NCBI GenBank assembly: GCA_910579645.1
Contig: CAJTVK010000020.1
Span: forward strand, 1-43,984
Length of the DNA: 43,984 bases
Direction of reading: 5' to 3'
From: an uncultured Lachnospiraceae bacterium
Lineage (GTDB): Bacteria > Bacillota > Clostridia > Lachnospirales > Lachnospiraceae
Part shown: piece after piece, positions 1 to 7,559 of the stretch
Position numbering within the stretch: the stretch's first letter is position 1
Layout of the letters: each line of letters opens with the position of its first letter
The notes under the pieces: generated by a model
The model's input: only the letters and a program-made list of their open reading frames with translations
Told to the model about the DNA's origin: nothing
The model's database searches: none
Position numbers and translations under genes: made by a program

Positions 1-1383
1 TGCGCCAACCGCAAGGTTATCCTCCATGACGATGTTCCCGTATAAGATAATGCCCGTCTCGTTCTTGTAGCAGATTGTTCCGCCTGCATAGCTTTTTTCC
101 TCCGAACGGTTTCCTGTAAAAGTGCAGTCACGGATTTCAAGGGGCTCCGTCCCTTCCCCGTCCAAAGTCTGGATGGCGCTGCCCCTTCCGGCCACGTTCC
201 CGGTAAAGGTGCATCCGTCAACTACCGGCCTGTGCCCCGTTGCGGTGCATAATCCTCCGCCGTCATAACCGGAACTGTTCCCTTCAATCAGGCTGTCCGT
301 CAATGTAAGGGGCGCACGGCTGTACAGGCCGCCGCCGGTGGAGCCTGCGCTGTTGCCCGAAAAGGTCATGCCGGAAAGTTCAGCGCTCCCCTGAAGGTAT
401 ATACCGCCTCCCCATGCCGCATAACAGCCCCGGACAGTTCCTGAGACTACGGTTACATGGGAATCCTTTTCCGACTGGATACCTCCGCCAGCCCCTGCCG
501 CATAGCAGTTTTGGATCAGACCTCCGTCCATGGCAAGGCTGCCGCCCTGCCCCACAAACAGCGCCCCGGCTGTGTGGAACGGCCTGCCACCGTCTCCCCC
601 GTTCCCATCCGTGTTGTAATTATTCTGTAAGACAGTTCCGCTCCCCATGATATAAGAGCCATTCACATAGATAAGGGGGCTGTTCCAGATACTGCCGGTA
701 TTGTTAAAATCCCCATCCAGCACTGCGCCGCCGTCAAAGACGATATCCTGTGTGGAAAAGCTATTCCCTGTCACTGCAAGCAATACGGTATTGTTGCCTG
801 TTCCATAGCTGTTCCCGGTAAAACCCTCTTCCCGGCTGATTGTCACCGGTTTTCCTGCGTCTTCACTTCTTAGAGTAATGCCATCCGCCGTAACTTCAAG
901 TGTCGAGGCCACCCTGCAATCCTTAAGGACCGTAATCGTATCCCCATCCTGTGCATTGGCAAAAGCCTCTTCCAGCTCCTCATAACCGATATCCCCAATC
1001 CTCGCCTCATACGTAACGGTAATATCCTGCCCCTGGTTCGGTTTCCAGTTGGCGTATAGGTTCACATCCCTGTCCGGGGTATAGGAATCCCCCGGCTTTC
1101 CCCTTGACAGGAACGTAACCATGCCTTCCTCTTTGACCGCATCCATCCAGCTTTCGAGGTAATGCCCCTCGTAAGTTCCGTCCGGAAGGGTGATGCTCTC
1201 CCCCTTCGGCACGGTAACACTCCCAGTGTCACACTGCCCCTCATAGGCTTCAAATACGACCGTATAGGTTCCTTCCTCCTCCGCTCTCACAGATTGAGGA
1301 ACACCGCCGAATATCCCCGCTCCGAGGGTGGATAGCATCACTGCGGATAGGAGAAGCTTTGGTAATCTTCTTTTTCTTCCCAT
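1..1383 (-). CDS. Secreted beta-helix surface protein with InlB-type repeat, 3' end outside window
   Basis: The minus frame is open from the ATG at 1383 to the window edge (461 codons), so the C-terminus and any anchor lie outside. The N-terminus MGRKRRLPKLLLSAVMLST is a typical Gram-positive signal peptide, with likely cleavage after the Ala of SVRAEE near residue 36. Residues about 38-105 resemble a Listeria-Bacteroides (InlB B) repeat, ending in a YANWKPN-like motif. From about residue 110 onward there are many short turns with GN, GG and SGN steps (for example TFSGNSAGSTGGGLYS), as expected for a right-handed parallel beta-helix of the polymorphic-repeat or pectate-lyase type. The start is supported by AAAGGA upstream. 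The same frame is open further upstream, but the signal peptide decides the start. Similar proteins are common in clostridial conjugative elements as surface or adhesion factors. That role is inference. Confidence 0.8.
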   Translation of the reverse strand, partial: MGRKRRLPKLLLSAVMLSTLGAGIFGGVPQSVRAEEEGTYTVVFEAYEGQCDTGSVTVPKGESITLPDGTYEGHYLESWMDAVKEEGMVTFLSRGKPGDSYTPDRDVNLYANWKPNQGQDITVTYEARIGDIGYEELEEAFANAQDGDTITVLKDCRVASTLEVTADGITLRSEDAGKPVTISREEGFTGNSYGTGNNTVLLAVTGNSFSTQDIVFDGGAVLDGDFNNTGSIWNSPLIYVNGSYIMGSGTVLQNNYNTDGNGGDGGRPFHTAGALFVGQGGSLAMDGGLIQNCYAAGAGGGIQSEKDSHVTVVSGTVRGCYAAWGGGIYLQGSAELSGMTFSGNSAGSTGGGLYSRAPLTLTDSLIEGNSSGYDGGGLCTATGHRPVVDGCTFTGNVAGRGSAIQTLDGEGTEPLEIRDCTFTGNRSEEKSYAGGTICYKNETGIILYGNIVMEDNLAVGA

Positions 1384-1421
1384 TTCGTTTCCTTTCTTTT
1401 CTGTAGTTGTCAGGGAATCAG

Positions 1422-1918
1422 CCCGGATTCCTTCCGGAATTTCCCGGACTGCCCTGCACACGGTTTCAGGGGCTGCGCCCCTGTGTCTGCAGCATGGTAT
1501 ATCCTCCATGCTGCCAACGCCTGCAAATTTGGGCGTCAGCATTTTCACAGTATCCTCCACACCACCTCCTCTCAGCCAGCCCATGGAAAGGCATAAATAT
1601 TTCCTGAATTTATGCACTTCCATGGAATGGCTGGATAATCTCTGTAAATATCCGTTCCCACGGACATTTCTTTTTGCAAAAACAGTTTTTCCAATCTCCA
1701 CCTTATAAATATAAAAACGCCAGTACCCTCATCAGGATTTTCATTTGCCCAGCCCCCTACTGGCAGGGAATATGCAGGGCGGGGTGGCTAATCCGCTCCA
1801 TAGTCCGAATCAGGGAACGCTTCCCTCTCCCTGCCCGTCTTCCGGCGTGCTGTTCCGGCTGCCCTCACCGGGCAGAAGTATCATTATGGCTCCCCTTAGG
1901 GCTTCCTGCCACAGGAAG
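1422..1918 (-). other. Hairpin-dense gene-free block upstream of the surface protein
   Basis: No convincing gene lies between 1384 and 2385. Inside this stretch are at least eight short inverted repeats: 1422-1447 (imperfect), 1467-1483 (7-bp perfect stem), 1489-1514 (9-bp perfect stem GCAGCATGG/CCATGCTGC), 1513-1540 (9 pairs including two wobbles), 1573-1634 (long imperfect stem, 16 of 18 matching in the inner arms), 1812-1826 (AGGGAA/TTCCCT), 1859-1875 (CTGCCC/GGGCAG) and 1902-1918 (CTTCCTG/CAGGAAG). The first five sit in the presumed 5' leader of the surface protein. A structured leader RNA, a separate structured RNA or an origin-of-transfer-like region are all possible. The sequence does not decide between them. 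Confidence 0.45.
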
Positions 1919-2342
1919 TCCCGCACCGGATGCCGCTCGCTGCCTTCCTTCTCCTGTTACGGTCCTTCGGTTTACCCCATGCGGGGCAGGCAGGTCATGG
2001 CGAAGCTCCTTGTCCGATGCAACTTTATCAAAAGAATGCCTCTTAAAGCCGCTGCATACTGATATTCAGTTTTCAAGTTTCCTACATTCAGGCGGAAAGC
2101 CTTTGGCTTAATAGCCTGTAATAAGCATAAAGGATTATTGGAAATTCTTTTACACGCAAAAGTGGGTATTTTTGTCAATCCTTACCCATCTTTGTGGGTA
2201 TCCGGATATCCGTCGCCAAGTTCTGCAATACTCTGACAAAATAATGCAAAATAAAAGACGCCCAAAGATTTCCCGTTTCTTTGAACGTCTCTAATCCAAT
2301 CCAATTTTCTTTGCCTATAATAACCAGTCAATCATAAAACAG

Positions 2343-2361
2343 ATAGCTCTTTCTGAGCTAT
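2343..2361 (-). terminator. Hairpin downstream of XRE gene
   Basis: A perfect 7-bp stem (ATAGCTC/GAGCTAT, 5-nt loop) lies 25 bp past the stop of the regulator at 2386-2742. On the minus strand it is followed by CTGTTTTATGATT, a modest T-rich tail. It is a probable rho-independent terminator. A second weaker hairpin (AGACG..CAAAG / CTTTG..CGTCT, 2256-2290) lies just beyond it. Confidence 0.5.
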
Positions 2362-2385
2362 GTAATCTGCCATACCGCCATCAAT

Positions 2386-2742
2386 TTAATCCAAAAATTT
2401 ATCCTTATACTTAAATATGGAATCCATTACTGCTATGGCATACTTAACCTCACTGGCCGTTTTATCCTGAAACAACAGGTATGCCGCATCCTGCCAACCT
2501 CTGTACCTTTCTCCCATCACACCGATATCTACAAGAACAGCAAGAGAAACCCCAAGGACAGCCGCTATCCTGATCAACGTTTCCAGCCGCGACCCACTCT
2601 GTCCTGTCTCTACCTTCTGGATTGCCGTAAGCGACAGCTCCGTCTTTTCTGCAAGCCGCTCCTGCGTCAATCCCTTTTCCATCCGTATCCTTCTGACATT
2701 TCCTCCAATCCTGTCATAGTATGCTCCGCACAAAAATTCCAT
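2386..2742 (-). CDS. XRE-family helix-turn-helix regulator
   Basis: This 118-residue protein has a Cro/C1-type HTH (HTH_3) at about residues 10-70. The conserved pattern is visible: IGGNVRRIRMEKGLTQERLA, then the recognition helix TELSLTAIQKVETGQSGS, then LETLIRIAAVLGVSL. The C-terminal 45 residues (GWQDAAYLLFQDKTASEVKYAI onwards) look like a small helical dimerisation or sensing tail. It is transcribed on its own, 81 bp downstream of a second, unrelated small XRE gene and upstream of a hairpin terminator. Regulators of this kind often sit at the boundaries of mobile elements. The target is unknown. The start ATG at 2742 has only a weak upstream purine stretch, so an internal start is possible. 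Confidence 0.8.
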   Translation of the reverse strand: MEFLCGAYYDRIGGNVRRIRMEKGLTQERLAEKTELSLTAIQKVETGQSGSRLETLIRIAAVLGVSLAVLVDIGVMGERYRGWQDAAYLLFQDKTASEVKYAIAVMDSIFKYKDKFLD

Positions 2743-2823
2743 TTACTTTTATGTATCCCCCATAAGCTTCATTTACAGTTGCGTTTCCAGACCTTCACCT
2801 CCTGTTTCCCTGACATATGTCTT

Positions 2824-3192
2824 CTATCCAAGTACCTTCCCCATACTAAAGTACTGCATCCCTTCTTCACCACAAAAAAACAGCGGCAGCCATCTTACCG
2901 TAATCTGCCACTTATAACAACCTCTGAATTTTCTGCCTGACCTAATTTTCCCCTCATTCCGGCAAAATTTTTTACCGGCACAATTATCATTCCTAATGTG
3001 TACCACCACATCCTCTACCGAACACCGGAACACTTCACAGATATAATCGATAGATGACAGGTTCATATTTTTATTGTGCTTTAAACGATGGATGAACGCT
3101 TTATTAAGACCATAATCAACTTCAAGGCTGTAAGTGGATATTTCTCTTTCGTTCATCATCCGCCAAAACGGATCAAATATCATCATAGGCAT
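2824..3192 (-). CDS. Small XRE-family (HTH_26-like) regulator with C-terminal read-on extension, copy A
   Basis: Residues 1-70 are a compact Cro/C1-type HTH of the HTH_26 kind. They include FWRMMNEREISTYSLEVDYG, a recognition helix around LNKAFIHRLKHNKN and the closing helix SIDYICEVFRCSVEDVVVHI. The domain is nearly identical to the protein at 15240-15461. Copy B stops after about 73 residues. Here the frame reads on for about 50 low-complexity residues into sequence that is non-coding in copy B, so the tail is probably the result of a lost stop codon. A 22-bp operator-like palindrome lies 45 bp upstream. The ATG at 3192 is close to the AGGTG ribosome site, and the next Met codons at 3186 or 3183 are better spaced. 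Confidence 0.75.
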   Translation of the reverse strand: MPMMIFDPFWRMMNEREISTYSLEVDYGLNKAFIHRLKHNKNMNLSSIDYICEVFRCSVEDVVVHIRNDNCAGKKFCRNEGKIRSGRKFRGCYKWQITVRWLPLFFCGEEGMQYFSMGKVLG

Positions 3193-3236
3193 CTACACCT
3201 GTATTCTATAATATATAGGATTTTGGACTTATTTGC

Positions 3237-3258
3237 TATCCTGCATATCTGTAGGATA
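3237..3258. promoter_or_regulatory. Operator-like palindrome upstream of XRE copy A
   Basis: TATCCT-N10-AGGATA is a perfect 6-bp inverted repeat about 45 bp upstream of the XRE start. The same element occurs at the same place before copy B (15506-15527), while the surrounding spacer has diverged. It is a likely autoregulatory site. Confidence 0.55.
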
Positions 3259-3370
3259 ACAAAGTACTATGTGCCCTCCATCAACAAAAATCTTAATCTT
3301 CTATCGGACTGACGCGAAAGTTTTTTGTTTTCGGATAACATACTCAAATAATCTGCAAAAATAGTACAAT

Positions 3371-3405
3371 AAGCAGAATCAGGGAATTTAACCCTAATTC
3401 TGCTT
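3371..3405 (-). terminator. Terminator separating the GH1 operon from XRE copy A
   Basis: A 14-bp stem with one mismatch (AAGCAGAATCAGGG/CCCTAATTCTGCTT, 7-nt loop). On the minus strand it is followed by ATTGTACTATTTTT. It lies about 400 bp after the GH1 stop. A related hairpin occupies the equivalent place at 15691-15719. Confidence 0.65.
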
Positions 3406-3806
3406 ATCATCATAATATAAAATCATATATGCTCTGCCTCACAGTTGAAAAACCAACTGTTCTCCCTGACCGCCCAGTACAAACTATCTTACTTACAAAT
3501 TTTATGTTCAATGTGTACCACTTCACTCCTGAAAGCAATATTCGGCAATGCCATAGAATTCCTTATATTGATTGCCATTACAGCACAATCCGGTTTTAAT
3601 GCAAAAATTTCTTTCTCACCCCTATAATGATAATCCCATTTGGTTCATCCAAATCCAGCAGCCCGGAGTCCATCCCTATATACTGAAGAGTCGTCTCCTT
3701 ATGCCCCACCCACCTATCAGTTCCGTGCTTTTCCTACCTTTCAGGCAGCGGATGGCAATACCTGCCAAATCTCCAATTCATATCAAACCTGTTCCCCCAT
3801 ATGCTC
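3406..3806. other. Gene-free spacer downstream of GH1
   Basis: About 400 bp without a supported gene. Minus-strand frames hold only short broken runs, including one 27-codon ORF at about 3597-3680 that I cannot assign. It may be decayed coding DNA. Confidence 0.4.
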
Positions 3807-5063
3807 CTATGCCAATGCTCCCAATACTTTCAGGCTCTCTTTAGGAAACCGTTTTTGTGTAGAACGGTCAACAGCAATCAGTCCGAATGTTTTCCCAAAT
3901 CCAGCCTGCCACTCAAAATTATCAAGAAGGCTCCAATGACAGTAACCGACCACCGGCAGTCCATCCTCCACACAGCTTTGCACTCCTGCATATGCTTCCC
4001 TGATAAATTCACAGCGTCTTTTGTCATCATCAGTCGCGATCCCATTTTCTGTCACCATAAGCTCTCCTTTAAAGTCTTTTGCAACTTTCCGGAGCACATG
4101 TCCAATCGCAGCCGGATAATCCTCATACCCCATCTGCGTCTGGGGTGAGCCCTGTGCCGGTTCCATTGCCCCTTCCGCTGATACGATCTTGCGGGAATAA
4201 TTCTGCACTCCCAGAAAATCGTCTTCTTTGATGTAAGGCAGATAGAATCCGAAATCTTCCTTCCAAAGCCTCGCCGCCTCTTCCTGCCCGTCCTCTGTCG
4301 GCTGATAATCGAACAAGGATAAGGTAAGCCCTACTTTCGTGTCCGGCGAAATTCTCTTGACCGCCTGATACGCCTTCCGGTGTGCCCGCATAACAATCAA
4401 TTCCTGCTCCTGACTTCTTGCCGTCAGGAATGTATTGATATGCTCCTTATCACAGCCAAACGCTTCCGCCTGTTCCTCCATTCCTTCCATAACAGCGCTC
4501 ATATCCATGTTAATGCCAACCTGCACATTTCCCTCCCTCTGCATGAATTTCATCATATCCTCAATTACCTTTTGGAGCTGGAACCCCATATTTGCCTCGT
4601 TTATAGTGCATACATACGGAAGCTTTCTGCCAAGCCCTGACACCACATATTCCGCATACCGGGCAAAGGCATCTTCTACGTAGGAATCCGCCCATCCTCC
4701 TTTTCCGATCAGCCATGCAGGGCTTGAAAAATGATGAAGCGTCACAATCGGTGTGATATGGTTCTCCTCACAGCAGTCCAATACTTTTCTGTAATGGTCG
4801 ATTTCGTTTTCATCAAAAACGCCTTCTTCCGGCTCAATCCTTGCCCACTCAATGGAAAAGCGGTATGCATTGCATCCTGCCAAGGAAAGCATTTTAATAT
4901 CTTCCTCATATCTGTTATAGTGATCCACTGCATCCCCTGAACGTTCTGCAAATGCAGAATGTTCCAGATTTTCCATTACCCAGTTATCACTGTGGATATT
5001 GTTTCCTTCTACCTGATGGGCGGCAGTAGCCGCCCCGGTTAAAAACTTACTTTTCTGTGACAT
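3807..5063 (-). CDS. GH1 family beta-glycosidase, cytoplasmic
   Basis: A 418-residue (beta/alpha)8 glycosidase of family GH1 (beta-glucosidase or 6-phospho-beta-glycosidase type), slightly shorter than the usual 440-480. Visible signatures are the N-terminal FLTGAATAAHQVEG, YRFSIEWARIEP at 67-78, the acid/base Glu156 in TINEAN (usual NEP here NEA), the nucleophile Glu339 in VTENGI, and the C-terminal HWSLLDNFEW aglycone/phosphate-loop region. No signal peptide is visible. Start ATG 5063 is chosen over one further upstream because AAAGGAGG sits 9 nt before it. The start overlaps the end of the GH2 gene by 17 bp, so the two are probably translationally coupled. It is the last gene of the transporter-GH2-GH1 block. 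Because the operon uses a GPH symporter and no PTS, an unphosphorylated beta-glucoside or beta-galactoside substrate is more likely. Exact specificity is unknown. Confidence 0.9.
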   Translation of the reverse strand: MSQKSKFLTGAATAAHQVEGNNIHSDNWVMENLEHSAFAERSGDAVDHYNRYEEDIKMLSLAGCNAYRFSIEWARIEPEEGVFDENEIDHYRKVLDCCEENHITPIVTLHHFSSPAWLIGKGGWADSYVEDAFARYAEYVVSGLGRKLPYVCTINEANMGFQLQKVIEDMMKFMQREGNVQVGINMDMSAVMEGMEEQAEAFGCDKEHINTFLTARSQEQELIVMRAHRKAYQAVKRISPDTKVGLTLSLFDYQPTEDGQEEAARLWKEDFGFYLPYIKEDDFLGVQNYSRKIVSAEGAMEPAQGSPQTQMGYEDYPAAIGHVLRKVAKDFKGELMVTENGIATDDDKRRCEFIREAYAGVQSCVEDGLPVVGYCHWSLLDNFEWQAGFGKTFGLIAVDRSTQKRFPKESLKVLGALA

Positions 5064-7443
5064 GAATAACAACCTCCTTTTGCTCCAGCCCATCCCCGGC
5101 TGCCCTCACCTTAATTTCCCCGGTTTCATATCCGGCACGGATTACAGCCAATGCCTTACCGTAATAAGTCGTGTGCGTATTACTATAAAAATTCTCCGCC
5201 ATATGGGGTCTGGCGGAACCAAACGCCTGCAATATTCCCGCACCCTCTACCGTCACTACGATTTTCTGGTCTGCGGATGATTTCGTCACACCATTTTCGC
5301 CTGTCAAATCTATATTCAGATAACATAAATCCTGCCCGTTTGCCGTCATCTGCTTCCGTTCCGGATTCAGCCTGATCACAGTCTTCCCCTGAGCCGTTTC
5401 CAGCACACTTCTGGCTACTTCCCTTCCGGACGCATCAGATGCAACCGCTTCCAGTTTTCCCGGCACATACGCAACTTTTTTGAAGATTGTCCTGCACCCT
5501 TTTACTTTTCTTTTTCCTATGGAACTACCATTAAGCAGCAGTTCGATTTTATCGGCATTAGAATAAACTGTTACCTGCGTCCGCTTCCCTTCGTGTCCTT
5601 CCCATGACCAGCTTTCTACTGTATCCGTATCTCGCCACATGGAAGCAGACTGGAAGTCCTCCGCATAATTTACGGGTAATACACCAATGACCGGCTTATC
5701 TGTCAAATCCCATATTGCCCTGTTCCAGCCGGTTTCAGGACGCATTTTCCCGCAGATATCAATGACTCCCGACCCACCGGAAACAATCAGCCCGTCTTCT
5801 ATATCCTTCTTTGTTTTTTTGTCTTTATACTGAATCGTGCCTATCCCGGATTCGCCCAGATAATCCCATCCCGTCCACATAAAATCACCAATCAGGTTTG
5901 GAATTTCCTTTACAAGCTTCCAGTTCTGGTACAATGACTTCGGCAATGTCTCTGACCCCATAAAGGCCCGTGCAGGATATTTTTTTGCCTCCTTTTTATA
6001 TCTGGACGTTGCATAATTATATCCCGGAATATCCAAAAGTCCAGATACCTTCTCCACCACCTCGTCTGCCCCCTTGGACGCAGACTGCATATCCATAATT
6101 TTTCCCATTTTATTCATCATCACATTGAAAAAAGCACTGGTTGGTATGGAATCCATGGATTGCGTACCTGTTCCTTTGTCCTTACCATTTTCATCTGTCC
6201 CGTACATGCCTTTTCCTTTCGCCACCATAGAGGCCAGCATTAGATTAATACCCAGCGTGACCGGACGGCTTCCATCCAGATTCCGCACAAACTCCGCCAT
6301 TTCTCCACACAGTTTCTGACCATCTGCTGCCCCTAAGTCCGAAATCTCATTTCCTATGGAATACATAATGACAGACGGATGGTTGTAATCTTTTAAGACC
6401 ATAGCCTCCGTATCCTTTTTCCACCATTCTTGAAATGTCTTTCCGCCATAATCAAAGGGATTTTTCTGTATCATCCACATATCGAAGGATTCATCTATTA
6501 CATACATTCCCAGAGTGTCACAGGCTTCCAGCATGGCCTTTGACATAGGGTTGTGAGAACTGCGTATAGCGTTAAATCCGGCTTCCTTTAAAATCTTTAT
6601 CCGCCGCCATTCTGCGTCTGCAAATCCACATGCGCCTAATATCCCATTGTCATGGTGGATACAAGCTCCCCGCAGCAATACTTTCTTCCCGTTGACCTGA
6701 TACCCATCTCCGCCCCATGACATCCTTCTCACGCCAAAAGAAACAGCGGCCTTATCCAGAATTTCCCCGTTCTTTTCCAAGCGGACCCAGCAGCAGTAAA
6801 GGAACGGGTTCTCTGCATCCCATTGTTTCAGGTTTTCCAGTTTAAAGGACGGATTTTGCCCTTCCCCGGACGCAAGGACATTTTCACCCTCCACGATTTC
6901 AGTCACAATTCTCGTATCGTTGCTGAAACTGCCCTCTATATTGACTTGAATCTGATTTTCACTTAATACATTGACCCTGATTCCTTCCGGCGCAATATAT
7001 TCACACCCTGCCACATACAGATGCACTTCCCTGTAAATACCGCTTCCGGAATACCAACGGCTGTTCGGTGTCTGTGAATTATCCACAATGACCGCAATCT
7101 GATTTTCCTGCCCATAATTCAGATATTTTCCCAAATCCACATAAAAGTTGGTATATCCATACGGCCATCTTGCCGCTTCCTTTCCATTTACAAGTACCAC
7201 AGCATTCCGGTATGCCCCCTCACACTCCATCAGTATCGTTTTAGACTTCCACTCCTCCGGTACATCCCATTTTTTATGATAAACATATTTGCCACCGTAA
7301 AAATATCCGGATGCGCCAGCAGTGGGTGCGTCTTTACTTCTTTTCTCATAAATCATAGCGTCATGCGGAAGGTCAACCTCCCACGTCTCGCTGCTCCCTT
7401 CTTTTTGCACAGTCCATCCATGATTAAAATCTATTTTTTTCAT
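5047..7443 (-). CDS. GH2 family beta-galactosidase-like glycosidase
   Basis: This 798-residue enzyme has the usual GH2 order. A jelly-roll sugar-binding domain covers about 1-147 (SRWYSGSGIYREVHL), an immunoglobulin-like domain about 150-240, and a TIM barrel about 245-560. The barrel contains RSSHNPMSKAMLEACD, the acid/base Glu366 in YSIGNEISD and the nucleophile Glu498 in FMGSETLP. C-terminal DUF4982-like and beta-sandwich domains follow (WSWEGHEGKRTQVTVYSNAD, then LCYLNIDLTGENG). A lysine/methionine-rich insertion at about 400-475 precedes the nucleophile strand. There is no signal peptide. AAAGGTGG lies 9 nt before the ATG. It shares this layout with the GH2 at 32362-34809 and is probably a paralogue. 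Activity on beta-galactosides, beta-glucuronides or beta-arabinosides cannot be told apart from sequence. Confidence 0.9.
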   Translation of the reverse strand: MKKIDFNHGWTVQKEGSSETWEVDLPHDAMIYEKRSKDAPTAGASGYFYGGKYVYHKKWDVPEEWKSKTILMECEGAYRNAVVLVNGKEAARWPYGYTNFYVDLGKYLNYGQENQIAVIVDNSQTPNSRWYSGSGIYREVHLYVAGCEYIAPEGIRVNVLSENQIQVNIEGSFSNDTRIVTEIVEGENVLASGEGQNPSFKLENLKQWDAENPFLYCCWVRLEKNGEILDKAAVSFGVRRMSWGGDGYQVNGKKVLLRGACIHHDNGILGACGFADAEWRRIKILKEAGFNAIRSSHNPMSKAMLEACDTLGMYVIDESFDMWMIQKNPFDYGGKTFQEWWKKDTEAMVLKDYNHPSVIMYSIGNEISDLGAADGQKLCGEMAEFVRNLDGSRPVTLGINLMLASMVAKGKGMYGTDENGKDKGTGTQSMDSIPTSAFFNVMMNKMGKIMDMQSASKGADEVVEKVSGLLDIPGYNYATSRYKKEAKKYPARAFMGSETLPKSLYQNWKLVKEIPNLIGDFMWTGWDYLGESGIGTIQYKDKKTKKDIEDGLIVSGGSGVIDICGKMRPETGWNRAIWDLTDKPVIGVLPVNYAEDFQSASMWRDTDTVESWSWEGHEGKRTQVTVYSNADKIELLLNGSSIGKRKVKGCRTIFKKVAYVPGKLEAVASDASGREVARSVLETAQGKTVIRLNPERKQMTANGQDLCYLNIDLTGENGVTKSSADQKIVVTVEGAGILQAFGSARPHMAENFYSNTHTTYYGKALAVIRAGYETGEIKVRAAGDGLEQKEVVIHVTEK

Positions 7444-7494
7444 ATCCGACAGCCACCTTTCTTCCTGCTAATCTTTCATTCTCTGTATGCAAAA

Positions 7495-7531
7495 TGCTGT
7501 TCCATTGCGCAGTACGTGCAAAAGAACAGCA
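7495..7531 (-). terminator. Intercistronic hairpin between transporter and GH2
   Basis: A perfect 8-bp outer stem (TGCTGTTC/GAACAGCA) encloses an inner TTGC/GCAA stem with a 2x2 internal loop. On the minus strand it is followed by TTTTGCATAC. It lies in the 116-bp gap between the transporter stop and the GH2 start, the widest gap in this block. It may act as a partial terminator, an RNA-processing site or an mRNA 3'-end stabiliser. Confidence 0.5.
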
Positions 7532-7559
7532 CTTTTCAGATTCTTATCCCTAAAAATAT

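Larger units (their letters stand above)
2824..3405 (-). repeat. Diverged module repeat, copy A (terminator + operator + XRE gene)
   Basis: This segment is homologous to 15240-15719 in the same orientation. Shared parts are the terminator hairpin, the TATCCT-N10-AGGATA palindrome, the promoter stretch ending in CTACACCTGTATTCTAT (plus strand) and the HTH coding region. By eye the coding part is about 80 percent identical, with some near-identical runs such as the one around 3042-3075. Confidence 0.75.

Noticed and set aside
1384..1700. Upstream in-frame extension of the surface protein
   Set aside because: A clear signal peptide and ribosome site place the start at 1383. The extension is low-complexity and passes through hairpins.
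1674..2178. Several overlapping ORFs on both strands (up to 145 codons)
   Set aside because: They have no ribosome sites and no recognisable domains, and they run through palindromic GC-rich sequence.
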